Assembly (NCBI GenBank): GCA_900557355.1
Contig: USSR01000482.1
Span: forward strand, 1-5,512
Reading direction: 5' to 3'
From: an uncultured Bacteroides sp.
GTDB lineage: Bacteria; Bacteroidota; Bacteroidia; Bacteroidales; Bacteroidaceae
Length of the DNA: 5,512 nt
Below are positions 4,981-5,512 of the stretch, one piece after another; position 1 is the stretch's first letter, and each line of letters begins with the position of its first letter. The notes under the pieces are model-generated. The model ran no database searches and had not been told where the DNA came from. It saw only the letters and a list, made by a program, of their open reading frames with translations. The position numbers were made by a program, and so were the translations under genes.

Positions 4981-5512
4981 TGATACTTATTTTACTGAGT
5001 AGCTCCATATAATGGCTTTCTGAAATTTTTTCTTTATCGAATAAATTACGTGCCTTCTCTCCAAAATCACCGATAACCAACCCCTCATTTGCAGCTTCGT
5101 ATAGTGCTGTATCATATCCGAAACATCTTGCAGAGTGTTTTACTCCTATTTCAGCAAGTTGGGTACGTGTGTTTTCTGATATGAGGCCAATATTTAATAA
5201 TCGATATAATAGAGCCGAACGAGAGACAGAAAAATAGTGTTCAAGTTTTAAAATCGTTGCTATGGAAATGTTTCTGGTATTTAGTTCTGTTTCTGGTATT
5301 AACTGACAAATTCCGGCTTCTGGCATTAATAAGGAGGAGGCAAACATATCCGCATTCTGCTCTACTTTATTTTTACTGTATCCTGGATTGCATTTATGTG
5401 GTGTCGGTTTTTCTTCTATAAATAAGTGATATAATTCGTGGGCAATCGTAAAATGCTGTCTCCCTCGCGGTTGATTAGAATTGATGAGCATAAAACGGTG
5501 TCCGGAATTATT
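4943..5512 (-). CDS. ImmA/IrrE-family zinc metallopeptidase (5' end outside window)
   Basis: The reading frame is open to the window edge: seven codons (NNSGHRF) precede the Met at 5491, so that Met is internal and the visible 189 residues are the C-terminal part. The zinc site is HELYH in GRQHFTIAHELYHLFIEE, with the third ligand expected in VEQNADMFASSLLMP, the two diagnostic blocks of the family. Then comes the usual helical region (LEHYFSVSRSALLYRLLNIGLI) and a longer tail rich in acidic and polar residues that runs into the PIN gene. ImmA-type peptidases cleave or sequester a partner repressor or antitoxin, in mobile elements often an Xre-type regulator, either separate or fused at the N terminus. 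Such a domain could lie just past the window. The gene overlaps the PIN gene by 38 bases, so the two form an operon. Confidence 0.95.
   Translation of the reverse strand, partial: NNSGHRFMLINSNQPRGRQHFTIAHELYHLFIEEKPTPHKCNPGYSKNKVEQNADMFASSLLMPEAGICQLIPETELNTRNISIATILKLEHYFSVSRSALLYRLLNIGLISENTRTQLAEIGVKHSARCFGYDTALYEAANEGLVIGDFGEKARNLFDKEKISESHYMELLSKISINGTQENENSTRC

Larger units (their letters stand above)
4310..5512. mobile_element. End of a putative tRNA-integrated element (continues past window)
   Basis: The boundary at 4309/4310 is where tRNA identity stops. Since an integrating element keeps the 3' end of the tRNA at its distal junction, the DNA upstream of the fragment on the minus strand (4310 onward) is element and the DNA below 4266 is chromosome. 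The contents fit: a zinc peptidase/PIN pair of accessory type and short direct repeats near the end. Apart from those repeats, 4310-4455 holds nothing I can support. No integrase, mobilization or phage gene is in view, so the kind of element (prophage, integrative element, defence island) is open. An alternative is that this is a remnant after decay of the element. Confidence 0.65.

Noticed and set aside
1..5512. CRISPR array, rRNA, riboswitch or insertion sequence
   Set aside because: I found no regularly spaced repeats of CRISPR size, no rRNA-like sequence, no transposase motif and no recognizable riboswitch core.

Overview
The window looks like a gut Bacteroidales chromosome, most likely Bacteroides or a close relative. 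The evidence is a SusC-type outer-membrane receptor with an STN domain, a FecR-like anti-sigma factor and an ECF sigma factor in order, A/T-rich intergenic DNA, weak Shine-Dalgarno signals, and promoter boxes of the Bacteroides form TAnnTTTG. All five protein genes lie on the minus strand, so transcription runs from high to low coordinates.

Left part (1-4024), the head of a glycan- or nutrient-uptake locus. In transcription order it holds an ECF sigma factor (4024-3461), a membrane FecR-type anti-sigma factor (3383-2412), and a SusC/RagA TonB-dependent transducer (2267 to beyond base 1, 3' end outside the window). The STN domain of the receptor is the part that normally contacts FecR. The three genes therefore form a complete trans-envelope signalling circuit: ligand at the outer membrane, STN-FecR contact in the periplasm, release of sigma, and transcription of the uptake genes. 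SusD and enzymes would be expected beyond the left edge.

The 144-base gap between the anti-sigma gene and susC holds an unannotated signal on the opposite (+) strand. A perfect TAnnTTTG box overlaps the susC start codon and is followed by a strong hairpin with a T6 tail. Together they predict a roughly 78-nt RNA antisense to the susC leader, resembling the cis-encoded antisense RNAs described for Bacteroides polysaccharide-utilization loci (DonS type). A 14-base element occurs with one mismatch upstream of both susC and the sigma gene, which would suit shared control.

Middle (4025-4455), 431 bases without a protein gene. It contains the promoter of the sigma gene, two small palindromes, a strong hairpin at 4223-4263, and a 44-base 3' fragment of a CAU-anticodon tRNA (4266-4309, minus strand) whose 5' half is missing. 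Such a fragment is the usual scar left at one end of an element integrated into a tRNA 3' end. Its orientation places the element to the right (4310 onward) and chromosome to the left. A 9-base direct repeat with an 11-base period lies 127-146 bases inside the element.

Right part (4456-5512), the end of that putative element. A PIN-domain protein gene overlaps by 38 bases the 3' end of an ImmA/IrrE zinc peptidase gene, whose 5' end is outside the window. This pair resembles a toxin-antitoxin or element-maintenance/defence module. No integrase is visible; it would be expected outside the window.
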